The position numbers were made by a program, and so were the translations under genes. Positions 1 through 7,654 of a stretch of 64,000 nt of DNA are shown piece by piece. The stretch is from Bacillota bacterium. Its GTDB lineage: Bacteria > Bacillota > Clostridia > Christensenellales > SZUA-584. The DNA lies in the NCBI GenBank assembly GCA_023406895.1, contig JAEXTV010000005.1:23353-87352 (forward strand), in the 5' to 3' direction. Under the pieces are notes generated by a model, which saw only the letters and a list, made by a program, of their open reading frames with translations, had not been told where the DNA came from and did no database searches. Numbering within the stretch: position 1 is the first letter of the stretch; each line of letters starts with the position of its first letter.

Positions 1-1422
1 GCGATGAAGGTGGGCCGCGTGATCGTCAACTCCCCCTCATCTCAGGGCGCTATCGGCGACATCTACAACACGAACACCCCGTCTCTGACGCTCGGATGCG
101 GCAGCTTTGGACGCAACTCAACCACGTCCAACATTTCGTCGATCAATCTGCTGAACAAAAAGCGTATTGCGCAGAGGAGGGTGAACATGCAGTGGTTTAA
201 AATTCCGCCGAAGATTTATTTTGAGAACAATTCCGTGCAGTACCTCGCATCAATGCCGGGCATCAGCCGTGCGTTTATCGTGACTGACCCGATGATGGTG
301 AAGCTCGGGTATATCGACAAAGTGCTTCATTATTTAAGAAAGCGCGAGGTGTACTGCCACAGCGAGATATTCGCGGATGTGGAACCCGATCCGTCGGTAG
401 ATACCATTATGCGTGGTGTGGATGCGATGAACCGATTTAACCCGGACGTGATTATCGCACTCGGCGGCGGCAGCGCGATTGACGCGGCGAAAGGCATGTG
501 GCTGTTCTATGAGCATCCCGATACCGATTTTGAAGGCCTTCGGCTCAAGTTCCTCGATATCCGCAAGCGCGCGTTCCTGTTTCCGAACCTCGGCAAAAAG
601 GCGCAGCTCGTCGCGATACCGACCACATCGGGCACAGGCTCCGAAGTTACATCGTTCTCGGTGATTACCGATAAGAAAAACGGCAACGTGAAATACCCGC
701 TTGCCGACTACGAACTCACACCGGATGTGGCGATTATTGACCCGCAGTTTGTGCGTACAATGCCCAAATCCATCACGGCAGACACCGGCATGGACGTGCT
801 GACTCACGCGATTGAGGCGTATGTCTCGATACTCGCGTCTGACTATACCAATGGCCTCGCGATGAAGGCGATAGAGCTTGTGTTCAAATACCTGCGCCGC
901 TCATACAACGACCCCGAGGATTTTGTGGCACGTGAAAAGATGCACAACGCATCGTGCATCGCGGGTATGGCGTTTACAAACGCGTTCCTTGGTATCAACC
1001 ATTCGCTCGCGCATAAGCTGGGCGGCGAATACCATATTCCGCACGGCCGCGCCAACGCGCTGCTGCTCCCGCACGTGATTGCGTACAACGCGCAGACGCC
1101 GACCAAGTTCGCGATATTCCCGAAGTACGGCAAGTTCGTCGCGGATGAGCGCTACGCGCAGATATCGCGGTATCTCGGGTTCGGCGGCACCACGAAGGAA
1201 GAGCAGATCGCCAATCTCATCAAAGAAGTCAGGACCCTGATGAAGGACCTTGGTATACCGATGACGATTGCGGAAACAGGCGTGAATGAGAAGGAATTCC
1301 TTTCGAAGCTTGATGCTCTCTCGGAACGCGCGTTTGAAGATCAATGCACCACGGCGAATCCGCGCTACCCGCTCGTGACTGAGCTTGCGGAGATCTACAA
1401 AAAAGCGTACTACGGAAAATAG
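1..1422 (+). CDS. adhE: Bifunctional aldehyde-alcohol dehydrogenase AdhE, C-terminal part (5' end outside window)
   Basis: The reading frame is already open at base 1, so this is the 3' part of a longer gene; the first Met in frame is internal. About the first 60 residues match the end of the CoA-acylating aldehyde dehydrogenase half and the linker (TLGCGSFGRNSTTSNIS...). The rest is an iron-dependent alcohol dehydrogenase domain with the NAD-binding GGGSAIDAAKG motif, a DTGMDVLTHAIEAY segment and HKLGGEYHIPHG, which carry the expected metal ligands. AdhE reduces acetyl-CoA through acetaldehyde to ethanol in fermenting bacteria, regenerating NAD+. Roughly 400 N-terminal residues should lie upstream. 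A strong terminator follows, so it probably ends its transcript. Confidence 0.95.
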   Translation, partial: AMKVGRVIVNSPSSQGAIGDIYNTNTPSLTLGCGSFGRNSTTSNISSINLLNKKRIAQRRVNMQWFKIPPKIYFENNSVQYLASMPGISRAFIVTDPMMVKLGYIDKVLHYLRKREVYCHSEIFADVEPDPSVDTIMRGVDAMNRFNPDVIIALGGGSAIDAAKGMWLFYEHPDTDFEGLRLKFLDIRKRAFLFPNLGKKAQLVAIPTTSGTGSEVTSFSVITDKKNGNVKYPLADYELTPDVAIIDPQFVRTMPKSITADTGMDVLTHAIEAYVSILASDYTNGLAMKAIELVFKYLRRSYNDPEDFVAREKMHNASCIAGMAFTNAFLGINHSLAHKLGGEYHIPHGRANALLLPHVIAYNAQTPTKFAIFPKYGKFVADERYAQISRYLGFGGTTKEEQIANLIKEVRTLMKDLGIPMTIAETGVNEKEFLSKLDALSERAFEDQCTTANPRYPLVTELAEIYKKAYYGK

Positions 1423-1476
1423 TTTAATCCCCCCTCTTATTCCTCCTAAGAAAAGCGGTTCGGGATCTATATTCAC

Positions 1477-1510
1477 AAAGAGGCTGTCCAGATGGGCAGT
1501 CTCTTTATTT
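1477..1510 (+). terminator. Rho-independent terminator of adhE
   Basis: A 13-bp stem with G-T wobble pairs (AAAGAGGCTGTCC against GGGCAGTCTCTTT), an AGAT loop and a T-rich tail (TATTTT) lie about 55 bases after the adhE stop codon. Confidence 0.8.
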
Positions 1511-1566
1511 TGCGAGAGCGAACCGCTGTGACGGCACGGCTTCTTATTTGAATCAGATAGCGGTGT

Positions 1567-1610
1567 ATTGCTATGGAAAGTACTAAATCGGTCTCCAGTC
1601 CACTACGTAG
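1567..1610. repeat. Dispersed repeat, copy 1 (related to 20827-20880)
   Basis: This stretch, ATTG(C/T)TATGGAAAG followed after about 20 bases by CCAGTCCACTACGTAG, recurs at 20827-20873 with only a few differences. In the second copy the last part is completed into a perfect palindrome; here only half remains. The whole 1511-1860 interval is otherwise without a recognisable gene. Confidence 0.55.
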
Positions 1611-1861
1611 AGAGGAGAGAGGCGACGACGACGCAACGGAATAGTATCTGCTGCAGATTCTCATCCATTACGTAGCCATTCGCCATGCTCATTCACGACG
1701 ACAGCGGGTAGAATGACCTTGGCGGTTACTTTCCGTTCACTGTATTGGTGTGAGAAGGCATCAAGATTCTGAGAGAAGTGTCTGCACCTTCTTCTATCAG
1801 TAATGGGTGTTTGTCAACAGACAGCGCTTCATTTATTCAATTTACAGGACGGGTCTATCCA

Positions 1862-1890
1862 TTCACATTTAAAGTCATAAAGGGTATAAT
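1862..1890 (+). promoter_or_regulatory. Sigma-A-type promoter of the GNAT gene
   Basis: TTCACA (1862-1867) and a perfect TATAAT (1885-1890) are separated by 17 bases and lie about 55 bases before the GTG start at 1945. Confidence 0.65.
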
Positions 1891-1944
1891 AATGGCATTG
1901 ATTGGTTTCATCCGACTACGCATATAGCAAGGAGCCTCATTAAA

Positions 1945-2472
1945 GTGGAATGTATCACGACGGAACGGTTGAATATCAGACGGTTTTCCCCGGACGATTG
2001 GCAGGATTTATATGAATACCTGTCGAATCCGCGCGTGGTCTTTTATGAGCCGTATGATGTGTTCTCACCGGAGGCCTGCAAGCAGGAGGCCATCAACCGC
2101 GCCCATAACGAATCATTTTGGGCGATCTGTTTAAAAAACAACAAGCTGATCGGCAATCTATACTTGGAAAAACAGGATTTTGACACATGGGAACTCGGTT
2201 ATGTGTTTCACGAAGGCTACCAGCATAACGGCTATGCCACTGAAAGTGCGAAAGCGTTGATTCGCTATGCCTTTAAAGAATTGGGAGCGAGACGCGTCGT
2301 GGCCATGTGCAATCCAGAAAACGCGCCATCGTGGAAACTGCTCGAGCGGCTGAAGATGAGACGTGAAGGCCACTTGCTCAAGAATATCTATTTTAAGAAA
2401 GATGATAACAATCAGCCGATTTGGCTGGATACGTTCATCTATGCGCTGCTGCGGGAGGAATGGCAGGAATAA
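1945..2472 (+). CDS. GNAT-family N-acetyltransferase (RimJ/RimL type)
   Basis: A 175-residue single-domain protein. It starts CITTERLNIRRFSPDDWQDL, the typical opening of RimJ/RimL-like acetyltransferases, and has the acetyl-CoA binding region around ELGYVFHEGYQHNGYATESAKALI and the NPENAPSWKLLERLKMRREG segment typical of the fold. The start is a GTG with AAGGAG placed 10 bases upstream. The likely reaction is transfer of acetyl from acetyl-CoA to an amine (protein N-terminus, antibiotic or small metabolite); the substrate cannot be told from sequence. It stands alone with its own promoter. Confidence 0.88.
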   Translation: MECITTERLNIRRFSPDDWQDLYEYLSNPRVVFYEPYDVFSPEACKQEAINRAHNESFWAICLKNNKLIGNLYLEKQDFDTWELGYVFHEGYQHNGYATESAKALIRYAFKELGARRVVAMCNPENAPSWKLLERLKMRREGHLLKNIYFKKDDNNQPIWLDTFIYALLREEWQE

Positions 2473-2494
2473 AATCTTTATTATTTTTACATAA

Positions 2495-2527
2495 AAGCGG
2501 CATTTTAATGCAGACATCGTGCCGCTT
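2495..2527 (+). terminator. Hairpin after the GNAT gene (possible terminator)
   Basis: AAGCGGCA (2495-2502) and its exact complement TGCCGCTT (2520-2527) form a stem 20 bases after the stop codon. The loop is long and the T tail poor, so termination is only likely. Bases 2528-2745 hold no recognisable gene. Confidence 0.4.
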
Positions 2528-2745
2528 GTCTATTTCAAAAACATACCGCTTATCAAATAATCAAACGTCAGCTGATACCTAGTTAAGCATCTCTATAGCT
2601 ATCTGATAAATGCTTGGGACATTAGATATGACACTTTTTCAGCAGCCTTGGATCTTGTTTTTCCCTTTTTCAGCCTGCCTATATACGCTGATGGCTGATC
2701 GCTCTGCATTTTGATGCTGTAAACCCATAATAACTGCTGACACAG

Positions 2746-2776
2746 CAAAAAGACGGCTGCCTACGCCGCCTTTTTA
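2746..2776 (-). terminator. Terminator of the encapsulin/cysteine desulfurase operon
   Basis: Read on the minus strand, GGCGGC and GCCGTC pair around a 7-base loop and are followed by TTTTTG. It lies just past the cysteine desulfurase stop codon. Confidence 0.75.
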
Positions 2777-2784
2777 CCTCTATG

Positions 2785-4182
2785 TCAACGAGCCGCCAGT
2801 TCGCGCACCGCGCGAACCAGCGCGTCGATATCCTCATAGGTGTTGTAAAGCCCGAGCGACGCACGCGCCGCGCTTTTTAGGCCGTAGTGCGCAAGCGCGG
2901 GCTGCGCGCAGTGATGCCCCGCACGTATCGCGATGCCGCGGTTATTGAGCTGCTGCGCAATCGTCATCGGCTCTGCCGTGTCCATCACAAACGCTGCCAC
3001 ACTCATTTTGCTCATCGATGTGCCGATCAGCGTCACGCCCGGTATGCGCGAGAGGCCTTCCATCATGTATTGCGTGAGCATGCGCTCAAACGCTTCAATC
3101 CTCTGCATACCCACTTCACTCAGGTAATCAATCGCCGCGCCGAGCCCCACCGCGTCCGCGATATTGCCCGTGCCCGCCTCAAACTTCGCGGGCAGCGGCT
3201 GATACTGCGTCTGCTCAAAGCTCACGTTTTGTATCATGCCCCCGCCGCTTTGGTACGGCGGCATATTTTCGAGCAGCGCTTTTTTGCCGTACAGCACGCC
3301 GATGCCCGTCGGCGCGTACACCTTATGCCCCGAAAACACGTAGAAATCCGCGTCCATCTCCTGTACGTTAACCGGCATATGCGGCGCGGCCTGTGCCCCG
3401 TCCACGAGTATCAGCGCGCCATGCCGGTGCGCCATATCTGCAAGCTGCCTCACCGGGTTTACCGTCCCCAGCACGTTTGACACATGGGACACGCAGACGA
3501 GCTTCGTCCTCGGAGTGAAAAGCTGCTCGAACGCAAAGGCTTTCAAATCGCCTTTCATGTCCATCGGCGCGGCTTTGATGACCGCGCCCGTCTTCTCTGC
3601 CACGCGCTGCCAAGGCACAATATTCGAGTGGTGCTCCATTTCGGTTAATATGATCTCATCGCCCGGCATTAAATTGGCCATTCCCCAGCTGGCCGCCACG
3701 AGATTGATGCCCTCGGTCGCGCCGCGCACGAATATGATCTCCTCGTTAGACGACGCGCCGATGAAGCCGCGCACCTTGCTGCGCGCGTCCTCATAGCACA
3801 TCGTTGCCTGCTGCGCGAGCGTATGGGCCCCACGGTGCACATTGGAATTGCACGCACTGTAATACCGGCTCACTGCGTCAATCACACACTGCGGCTTTTG
3901 CGTTGTCGCCGCGTTATCGAGCCATACGAGCGGCTTGCCGTTCACCTTGCTCCTTAATATGGGGAAATCATCACGCACATACAGCGCCGTATGAGAGTGG
4001 GCATTTTTCGCCGCCGGAGCGCCCATGTGCTGCCGCATAAAGTAATACGGCAGTTCCGCCGGCATTTCAGGCTGATTTCTTTGTGCATCACTGCGATAAA
4101 AGCGATTCGCCAAATCGGCAAGCTCTGTCTGCCGCTGTGATTCCATTTCTCTGCCAAACCATGGCGTATTATTTGTAATCAT
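2785..4182 (-). CDS. Cysteine desulfurase (SufS class) with N-terminal extension; predicted encapsulin cargo
   Basis: The PLP-dependent core begins near residue 69 (VRDDFPILRSKVNGKPLVWL). It shows the PLP lysine in SGHKVYAPTG (about Lys287) and the catalytic cysteine in RAGHHCAQP (about Cys425). The enzyme removes sulfur from cysteine, giving alanine and a protein persulfide. About 68 residues precede the core; ordinary SufS proteins lack this extension. It is polar, rich in Gln, Glu and Pro, and contains ELADLANRFY, which resembles the short Leu/Ala motifs seen in extensions of desulfurases packaged by family 2A encapsulins. I chose the ATG at 4182 because GAGGTGGGA lies correctly upstream. 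It overlaps the shell gene by 14 bases, implying translational coupling. No other Suf or Isc gene is nearby. Confidence 0.93.
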   Translation of the reverse strand: MITNNTPWFGREMESQRQTELADLANRFYRSDAQRNQPEMPAELPYYFMRQHMGAPAAKNAHSHTALYVRDDFPILRSKVNGKPLVWLDNAATTQKPQCVIDAVSRYYSACNSNVHRGAHTLAQQATMCYEDARSKVRGFIGASSNEEIIFVRGATEGINLVAASWGMANLMPGDEIILTEMEHHSNIVPWQRVAEKTGAVIKAAPMDMKGDLKAFAFEQLFTPRTKLVCVSHVSNVLGTVNPVRQLADMAHRHGALILVDGAQAAPHMPVNVQEMDADFYVFSGHKVYAPTGIGVLYGKKALLENMPPYQSGGGMIQNVSFEQTQYQPLPAKFEAGTGNIADAVGLGAAIDYLSEVGMQRIEAFERMLTQYMMEGLSRIPGVTLIGTSMSKMSVAAFVMDTAEPMTIAQQLNNRGIAIRAGHHCAQPALAHYGLKSAARASLGLYNTYEDIDALVRAVRELAAR

Positions 4183-5155
4183 AGTAGTTTCCCACCTCGA
4201 CATTCTCGAGAACACCCAAAGCGTCGTCCGCGAGCACAGCGATAGAGAAATAAAGGCTTAATATATACGAGGCAATGCCCCGGTTGTCGATGCCGCCAAG
4301 CCTCATCGAAAGGCTGGGCACATGTGTCTCGTCGGGTATTCCCGGCTGATGCAGTCCCACAACGCCCTGCTCCTTTTCGCCCACGCGAAGCAGCAGGATG
4401 TTCGTGTGCCCGCCCTGTGTGCTCGTATGAGCACGGTTTCCCACGAGCAGCTTATCACACGGCACAAGCGGCACGCCGCGCCATGTGATGAAAGGAGACC
4501 CAAAGATATTCACCGCGACAGGCGGCACACCGCGCCGCGTGCATTCCCGTCCGAACGCCGCAATTGCGCGCGGATGCGCAAGGAAAAACGCGGGCTTTTT
4601 CCAAACCTTCGCAAGCAGCTCATCGAGATCATCCGGCATGGGTGCGCCGCGCCTTGCCTTCACGCACATATCGGGCGACGCCGCATTGAGCAGGCCGAAT
4701 TCCGGATTGTTGATCATCTCCCACTCCTGCCGTTCCTTCATCGCTTCAATCGTCAAGCGCATCTGTTCCTGTTTCTGGTCGATGGGGCTGTTAAAAATAT
4801 CTGTCACGTTGGTATTGAGCCTCAGTATCGTCTGGATCAGGCTGAGCATATATTCTTTTGGATCATCTTCGTAATCGGGGTATGTCTCGCTGATGCTGTC
4901 TTCATTGATCGGCCGGTGATTGGCTGCGATCATCTTTTCTCCGTATTCATTAACGGATTCGTGCATGTCCTGTCCCCTTTTGATGCGGTTCACGCGGTAA
5001 ATGCCCGCTTCCACACCCACCCACGGCAGAAAATCCAAAAACCAGCGGGGTGTGATGCTGTCCATCATCGGCGGCGTTTTGGTTGTATTTGAAAGCCTTC
5101 GGGCGGCACTTGGGTACAAACTCATATGTGACATAGACGGGTCGTATTGATTCAT
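4169..5155 (-). CDS. Family 2A encapsulin shell protein (SrpI-like, HK97 fold)
   Basis: This 328-residue protein has the length and conserved blocks of family 2A encapsulins: RRLSNTTKTPPMM, then ITPRWFLDFLPWVGVEAGIYRVNR near the N-terminus; FFLAHPRAIAAFGRECTRRG and a GSPFITWRGVPLVP segment in the middle; and GVVGLHQPGIPDETH, LGGIDNRGIASYILSLYFS and ALGVLENVEV at the end. In this family such proteins self-assemble into icosahedral nanocompartments with the HK97 capsid fold and package a cysteine desulfurase; storage of elemental sulfur has been reported for some members. The next gene is exactly such a desulfurase and overlaps it. The ATG at 5155 has a strong AAGGTGAGGAG site. No other capsid, portal or terminase gene is adjacent, which argues against a phage capsid. 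Confidence 0.92.
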   Translation of the reverse strand: MNQYDPSMSHMSLYPSAARRLSNTTKTPPMMDSITPRWFLDFLPWVGVEAGIYRVNRIKRGQDMHESVNEYGEKMIAANHRPINEDSISETYPDYEDDPKEYMLSLIQTILRLNTNVTDIFNSPIDQKQEQMRLTIEAMKERQEWEMINNPEFGLLNAASPDMCVKARRGAPMPDDLDELLAKVWKKPAFFLAHPRAIAAFGRECTRRGVPPVAVNIFGSPFITWRGVPLVPCDKLLVGNRAHTSTQGGHTNILLLRVGEKEQGVVGLHQPGIPDETHVPSLSMRLGGIDNRGIASYILSLYFSIAVLADDALGVLENVEVGNYYDYK

Positions 5156-5476
5156 GACTCCTCACCTTCTTCTATCGATAAAACCATAACGGTCTTCTTA
5201 TACTATATGAATACGCCCTTTGCTCTGTGCCAGAGGGAAAAGTCAAACAATTTTGCGGAAAGGTCTTTCTTCTTTTGAATGCAGCACAAAGAAAGGCCCA
5301 TCCATGCCATGTTGAAAGCAGCATGATCAAGGCGTCCGCCGGGCAAAATGGGCAGCACGATGGCATCGGTTTGACGCTGTGAGAATTGGTTATGCTTTTC
5401 ACTGTTGACATCGTGATATTTGATAATTGCGTCTGCATAAAATAATATCAAAGCAGAGCGGCGATAAAGGTATTGT
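5156..5476. other. Intergenic region upstream of the encapsulin operon
   Basis: This gap must hold the encapsulin promoter, but no convincing -35/-10 pair was picked out by eye. Two overlapping minus-strand reading frames (5172-5438 and 5203-5451) are open but resemble no family I know and lack a clear ribosome binding site, so they are not called as genes. Confidence 0.4.
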
Positions 5477-5477
5477 T

Positions 5478-5705
5478 ATGGGGCGGGATGAAGAGAAGAA
5501 ACAAAGAGAACGAACGACCGAAATAAAAAAAGAACAACCCAAACAAACGATCACGGCTTATATTGGCCTGCAGAATGAGCCGCTCGGCGCAGAACCTAAT
5601 ATTTCCATTTCCTTTCAAATCAGTCTGCGGCTCTTTTGTGTGGCTTTTGCCATATCCCGCATGGAGAAGGACAGCAACGAGCAAGGCACGCCCTCTCAGA
5701 CTTAG
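5478..5705 (+). CDS. Hypothetical small protein (uncertain)
   Basis: A possible 75-residue protein with a charged Lys/Glu/Gln-rich N-terminal third (MGRDEEKKQRERTTEIKKE...) and a hydrophobic stretch in the middle (ISLRLFCVAFAIS). The ATG at 5478 has AAAGG about 8 bases upstream. I do not recognise a family, and the frame could be chance. It is convergent with the Gly/Cys/Trp-rich miniprotein gene. Confidence 0.3.
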   Translation: MGRDEEKKQRERTTEIKKEQPKQTITAYIGLQNEPLGAEPNISISFQISLRLFCVAFAISRMEKDSNEQGTPSQT

Positions 5706-5717
5706 CCGGCTCGTTGT

Positions 5718-5743
5718 AAAAAAAAGAAGGGTGAGAACCCTTC
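5718..5743 (-). terminator. Terminator on the minus strand, after the Gly/Cys/Trp-rich gene
   Basis: GAAGGGT, a four-base loop and ACCCTTC form a perfect 7-bp stem. On the minus strand it is followed by a run of eight T. It lies about 95 bases downstream of the miniprotein stop codon. Confidence 0.75.
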
Positions 5744-5836
5744 GTATGCAGGAATGTATCGGCCCGCCGTTGATGGCGAGCCTTGTGGGTGCCTTAAAAA
5801 CCGCTAGCCTTAACGAAATGAGCCGCCTTAGCGTTG

Positions 5837-5968
5837 TTACCAACGACAGCCGCAGCCACCGCGCCAGCCGCAGCCACCGCCCCAGCCACCGCAGCCGCCG
5901 CCCCAGCCACCGCAACAGCCGCCCCAACGGTTCCCACCGCAGCAGCCCCAATTACACCGATTACACAT
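5837..5968 (-). CDS. Gly/Cys/Trp-rich miniprotein, 43 residues
   Basis: Minus-strand ATG at 5968 with AGGGGGGTGAG upstream, TAA at 5837. The product has 19 Gly, 10 Cys and 6 Trp among 43 residues. It opens MCNRCNWGCCGGNRWGGCC and continues with GGWGGGCGGWGGGCGWRGGC-type units: a near-periodic Gly-Gly-Trp / Gly-Gly-Gly-Cys repeat with Arg only near the ends. No signal peptide or membrane segment is present. Short Cys/Gly-rich proteins of this kind in spore formers are often coat or crust components or metal binders, and the germination operon is adjacent and divergent, but the function here is inference. The repetitive GC-rich DNA also opens long false frames on both strands. Confidence 0.72.
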   Translation of the reverse strand: MCNRCNWGCCGGNRWGGCCGGWGGGCGGWGGGCGWRGGCGCRW

Positions 5969-6109
5969 CTTTCTCACCCCCCTAACCTATATATATTCGA
6001 TAACCTGAATGTTGTCACAGTCTCACGATAAATCGCAGAAATAGACACTGCCGCGCATATTTTTGATCATTCATAGAAAAATAAGAAAAGATATATTGGG
6101 GAGAATGCC

Positions 6110-7654
6110 ATGTTTCACATATCTTCGAAAAAAAAGCAGGACGCAGTAGATCGCGCCATTCAGGAAATAGATAAGGATCTGGAAGGTGCTGTGCTTTCAC
6201 GTTCCCTTGATAAAAACATGGCCATGCTCAATGAGTTTTTTAAAGACGTCGACATCTTTAAAACAAAGCTGATTGCCATTGCCCACAACGAACAAGTTAG
6301 ATTTGGGCTTGCTTATTGCTCCAGCGTTACCGACATTGCACTGTTGAGTGAGAATATTATTGAACCGCTCACAACGTATTCGGAATACCACGACAACGAC
6401 ATCCTGTCAGCCCTTATGAAACAGGTGATTCAGGTCGGTGACATTGAAAAATCAAGCCGTGTGGCCGATATCGTTGAAGCGATTTGCAGCGGAGATACAA
6501 TTGTTTTTGCGGATGGTGAAGCCGAGGCTTTAATCGTCAGCACCAAGAGTTTTCCCACGCGTTCCATAACCGAGCCCGAAAACGAACGATCACTGAGCGG
6601 CCCGCGCGAAGGTTTTACCGAATCTATTCTGACGAATATCGCTATGCTGAGGCGCAGAGTTCACACCAATAAATTGAAGATAAAACTGATATCGCTTGGC
6701 AAAAGATCAAAAACAAAGGTCTGTATCTGCTATATTGATGGCCTGGTGCATAATAAGATTCTATCCGAATTGAATAAACGCCTTGAAAAAATAGACATCG
6801 ACGCGGTGCTTGATACCAACTATATATCCGAATTGATCAAGGATAGCCGGATTTCACCTTTCCGCACCACCGGCAAAACCGAAAGGCCGGATACGGTCAT
6901 CGCACGGCTGCTCGAAGGGCGCATCGCACTGATCGTGGACGGAAGCCCCACAGCGCTGACAGTGCCGTTTCTTTTTGTTGAAAATTTTCAAAGCAGCGAA
7001 GATTATTACATGAATTATTACTACGCATCGTTTTCCCGCATGCTGCGTATGTTCGGCTTTCTGCTTACGCTGATCGTCCCGGGTCTGTATATAGCGGTCG
7101 TCGCCTATCATCATGAGATGCTGCCCACACAGCTGCTGCTCAACATTGCCGCCGAACGCTCCGGAGTTCCGCTGCCCGCATCCGTTGAAGCTTTTGTGAT
7201 GCTGATCGTGTTTGATATTTTGCGTGAAACGGGTGTCCGCATGCCGTCCAATATCGGCCAAGCGCTCAGCATTGTGGGCGCTCTTGTCATCGGGCAGTCC
7301 GCTGTTGAAGCCAGAATGGTCGCCGCGCCGATGATCATTATCGTGGCACTCACCGGCATTACGAATCTGCTTGTGCCGCGTTTAAGCGGTCCCGTGATTC
7401 TCATCCGATACTTTCTGCTTCTCGGTGCGTCGCTGTTTGGTTTTTATGGATTTGCGCTGGGAATTGCCGCTGGAATTATCCATATACTCAATTTGCGTTC
7501 TTTTGGCATACCGCAAATTACTGCCGCAGGAAATGTACGCTTCCAGGAGGTTAAGGATACCGCTTTCCGCGCTCCATGGTGGAAAATGCGGCTGCGTCCC
7601 AAGGGACTGGCTCGTGACAAAACACGTTTGAAAACGGGTGGAAATGATTCATGA
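6110..7654 (+). CDS. Spore germination protein, GerA family (A subunit of germinant receptor)
   Basis: A 514-residue protein with a soluble N-terminal half (to about residue 290) and a C-terminal half with several membrane segments (MLRMFGFLLTLIVPGLYIAVV, MLIVFDILRETGVRMP, AMSIVGALVIGQSAVEA-like stretch, ALTGITNLLVPRL, ILIRYFLLLGASLFGFYGF). The motif around LPASVEAFVMLIVFDILRE and GQAVEA-type GQSAVEA are hallmarks of the GerA/SpoVAF family. It forms the A subunit of a nutrient receptor in the inner membrane of the dormant spore. GGGGAG precedes the ATG. It is first in a four-gene operon and overlaps the next gene by ATGA. Confidence 0.95.
   Translation: MFHISSKKKQDAVDRAIQEIDKDLEGAVLSRSLDKNMAMLNEFFKDVDIFKTKLIAIAHNEQVRFGLAYCSSVTDIALLSENIIEPLTTYSEYHDNDILSALMKQVIQVGDIEKSSRVADIVEAICSGDTIVFADGEAEALIVSTKSFPTRSITEPENERSLSGPREGFTESILTNIAMLRRRVHTNKLKIKLISLGKRSKTKVCICYIDGLVHNKILSELNKRLEKIDIDAVLDTNYISELIKDSRISPFRTTGKTERPDTVIARLLEGRIALIVDGSPTALTVPFLFVENFQSSEDYYMNYYYASFSRMLRMFGFLLTLIVPGLYIAVVAYHHEMLPTQLLLNIAAERSGVPLPASVEAFVMLIVFDILRETGVRMPSNIGQALSIVGALVIGQSAVEARMVAAPMIIIVALTGITNLLVPRLSGPVILIRYFLLLGASLFGFYGFALGIAAGIIHILNLRSFGIPQITAAGNVRFQEVKDTAFRAPWWKMRLRPKGLARDKTRLKTGGNDS

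Noticed and set aside
4169..5155. Reading the HK97-fold gene as a phage major capsid protein
   Set aside because: No portal, protease, terminase or tail genes are adjacent, the sequence blocks are those of family 2A encapsulins, and the downstream overlapping gene is the typical desulfurase cargo.
5448..5951. 167-residue minus-strand frame with Arg/Leu/Trp repeats
   Set aside because: It reads the Gly/Cys/Trp gene in another frame and runs through a terminator; the repeated LGRRLRWLGRWLR is a frame artefact.
5563..5985. Ser/His/Arg- or Ala/Thr-rich plus-strand frames
   Set aside because: These are antisense readings of the repeated Gly/Cys/Trp codons, without a ribosome site.
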